Below are positions 13,219 through 14,517 of a stretch of 14,517 bases of DNA, one piece after another. The DNA lies in the NCBI GenBank assembly GCA_024711415.1, contig JANJSW010000068.1:1-14517 (forward strand), given 5' to 3'. Made by a program: the position numbers and the translations under genes. Origin of the DNA: Thermomonas sp. (GTDB lineage: Bacteria; Pseudomonadota; Gammaproteobacteria; Xanthomonadales; Xanthomonadaceae). Below the pieces are notes generated by a model that did no database searches, had not been told where the DNA came from, and saw only the letters and a list, made by a program, of their open reading frames with translations. Positions within the stretch are counted from its first letter, which is position 1, and the number at the start of each line of letters is the position of its first letter.

Positions 13219-13871
13219 GCCAGCGCCTTGCGGTAGTCGGCCAGCACCGCCAGCGCGGCGGCGGCGACGGTGGCGGCGTCCGGACTGGCATCGAGCACGC
13301 GGATGCGCTGCGGATGCGCCATCGCACGCGCCAGGAAACCTTCGCGCACGCGCTCGAAGAAGTCGTCGCGCTCGCGCTCGATGCGGTCCGGCGAAGCGCC
13401 GCCCAGCAGGTCGCGCCCGCGGGTGCGTTCGCGCGCATGCGCCACGCCCAGGTCCAGCAGCAGGGTCAGGCCGGGCTCGATGCCGACCGCGCGCCGCTCG
13501 AGTTCGGCGATGAAACCTTCATCCATGCCGCGCGCCGCGCCCTGGTAGGCGTAGCTGGAATCGGTGAAGCGGTCGGAAATCACCCACGCGCCGCGCGCCA
13601 GCGCCGGCAGCACCACCCGCTGCACGTGCTGCGCGCGCGCGGCGAACATCAGCAGCAGTTCGGCATGCGGATGCACCGGCTCGTCGCCGGCGTCCAGCAG
13701 CAGGCCGCGGATGCGCTCGGCCAGCGGGGTGCCGCCTGGCTCGCGGGTGCAGACCACTTCGCAGCCATCGGCCAGCAGGGCGTCGCGCAGCGCCGACAGG
13801 ACGGTGCTCTTGCCCGCACCCTCGCCGCCTTCGATAGTCAGCAGGCGCGGCTTCGATTGCAGCATCGTCAC
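13215..13871 (-). CDS. tmk: Thymidylate kinase
   Basis: Phosphorylates dTMP to dTDP with ATP for DNA synthesis. The 218 residues contain the P-loop GGEGAGKST (15-23), the TREPGGTPLAE substrate segment (42-52), the DRF motif in SDRFTDSSYAYQG (99-111), and a lid with RTRGRDLLGGASPDRIE. I chose the GTG start at 13871 because AAGGAG lies 10 nt upstream; the next in-frame ATG at 13865 would be 16 nt from it. The GTG overlaps the mltG stop as GTGA, and the tmk stop overlaps the holB start, so three consecutive genes are probably translationally coupled. Confidence 0.97.
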   Translation of the reverse strand: MTMLQSKPRLLTIEGGEGAGKSTVLSALRDALLADGCEVVCTREPGGTPLAERIRGLLLDAGDEPVHPHAELLLMFAARAQHVQRVVLPALARGAWVISDRFTDSSYAYQGAARGMDEGFIAELERRAVGIEPGLTLLLDLGVAHARERTRGRDLLGGASPDRIERERDDFFERVREGFLARAMAHPQRIRVLDASPDAATVAAAALAVLADYRKALA

Positions 13872-14517
13872 TTCGGCGTGGCTCCTTCACGCTCGGCCTG
13901 GCGCTGCGCGCGGTAGCGCTGCACGTAGCCGCGCACCGCGCTGTTGTGTGCATCCAGCGAGGCGCTGAACACGTGCCGCCCGCTACCGTCGCCCACCGCG
14001 ACGAAATACAGCGCATCGCCCGGCGCCGGATGCGTGGCCGCCTGCAGCGCCGCCTTGCCGGGCATGGCGATGGGCGTCGGCGGCAGGCCGTCGCGGGTAT
14101 AGGTGTTGTAGGGCGTATCGGTGGTCAGGTCGCTGCGGCGGATGTTGCCGGTGTAGCTGGAGCCCATGCCGTAGATCACGGTGGGATCGGTCTGCAGGCG
14201 CATGCCGGTCTTGAGCCGGCGCACGAACACGCCGGCGATGGCCGGCCGCTCCTCGGCGATCCCGGTTTCCTTCTCGACGATCGAGGCCAGCGTCAGCGCT
14301 TGGTCGCGGTTGTCCAGCGGCAGGTCCGGTACCCGCGATTTCCACGCCGCATCCAGCGCCTTGTCCATGCCGGCGTAGGCGCGCTTGAGGATGTCGAGGT
14401 CGGAATCGCCGCGTACCCAGGCATAGGTCTCCGGCAGGAAGCGGCCCTCCGGGTGCTGGCCGGCATGGCCCAGCGCCGCCATCAACGCGGCGTCATCCAT
14501 CTGCGTGGTCTTCTGCT
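13868..14517 (-). CDS. mltG: Endolytic transglycosylase MltG (YceG-like), C-terminal part, cut by window edge
   Basis: Inner-membrane lytic transglycosylase that cuts nascent peptidoglycan and sets glycan chain length. About 215 C-terminal residues are visible; the frame is open through base 14517, so the transmembrane anchor, the LysM-like region and the true start lie outside. Family landmarks are EGRFLPETYAW, the catalytic-glutamate segment LASIVEKETGI, RLKTGMRLQTDPTVIYGMG, TPYNTYTRDGLPPTPIAMPG and YFVAVGDGSGRHVFS. The stop overlaps the tmk GTG start. The mltG-tmk-holB order is common in gammaproteobacteria and supports the call. Confidence 0.95.
   Translation of the reverse strand, partial: QKTTQMDDAALMAALGHAGQHPEGRFLPETYAWVRGDSDLDILKRAYAGMDKALDAAWKSRVPDLPLDNRDQALTLASIVEKETGIAEERPAIAGVFVRRLKTGMRLQTDPTVIYGMGSSYTGNIRRSDLTTDTPYNTYTRDGLPPTPIAMPGKAALQAATHPAPGDALYFVAVGDGSGRHVFSASLDAHNSAVRGYVQRYRAQRQAEREGATPK

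Overview
The window is high-GC DNA with the gene order and protein features of a Xanthomonadaceae/Lysobacteraceae gammaproteobacterium (Xanthomonas, Lysobacter, Luteimonas, Thermomonas or a relative). The evidence is an rpoE-rseA-mucD-lepA order, an mltG-tmk-holB-pilZ cluster, and a PilZ protein of the short non-canonical Xanthomonas type. The family assignment is from remembered protein families; no database was searched. Thirteen protein genes are visible, two of them cut by the window edges. Twelve are on the minus strand and one is on the plus strand. No RNA gene, CRISPR array, insertion sequence or prophage gene was seen.

Positions 1-4004 (minus strand, read right to left) hold an envelope-stress module: sigma-E (rpoE), its membrane anti-sigma factor (rseA, ATGA overlap with rpoE), and the HtrA-type periplasmic protease mucD. 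A stem-loop follows mucD, and lepA then starts from its own extended -10 promoter and runs off the left edge. Upstream of rpoE is an almost ideal sigma-E promoter, GGAACTT-N15-GTCATAA. Its -35 lies inside a perfect 19-bp palindrome. This fits an autoregulated stress response in which MucD clears misfolded envelope proteins.

Positions 4101-6176 (plus strand) carry a lone bifunctional enoyl-CoA hydratase / 3-hydroxyacyl-CoA dehydrogenase for fatty acid beta-oxidation, divergent from rpoE. It ends in a hairpin plus T-rich terminator whose loop contains the stop codon of the convergent gene.

Positions 6205-11623 (minus strand) form a probable four-gene operon: a YtrA-type GntR repressor, an ABC ATPase, an unusual membrane subunit and a secreted S9-family serine peptidase. 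The membrane subunit has about nine predicted transmembrane segments and a roughly 300-residue domain predicted to lie in the periplasm. The last two junctions are both exactly 27 bp and both downstream genes have clear ribosome binding sites. A perfect inverted repeat (10-bp arms, 3-bp spacer) sits just upstream of the regulator and is a strong candidate autorepression operator. This locus is the best candidate in the window for an uncharacterised system; its substrate or signal cannot be read from sequence.

Positions 11827-14517 (minus strand) are a housekeeping cluster: the C-terminal part of MltG (peptidoglycan chain terminator), thymidylate kinase, the DNA polymerase III delta-prime subunit and the type IV pilus protein PilZ, with overlapping or closely spaced ends. 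The longest non-coding stretch is 11585-11826 (242 bp). It holds the operator, a pair of 10-bp direct repeats and a weak stem-loop. No gap of 300 bp or more lacks a gene.
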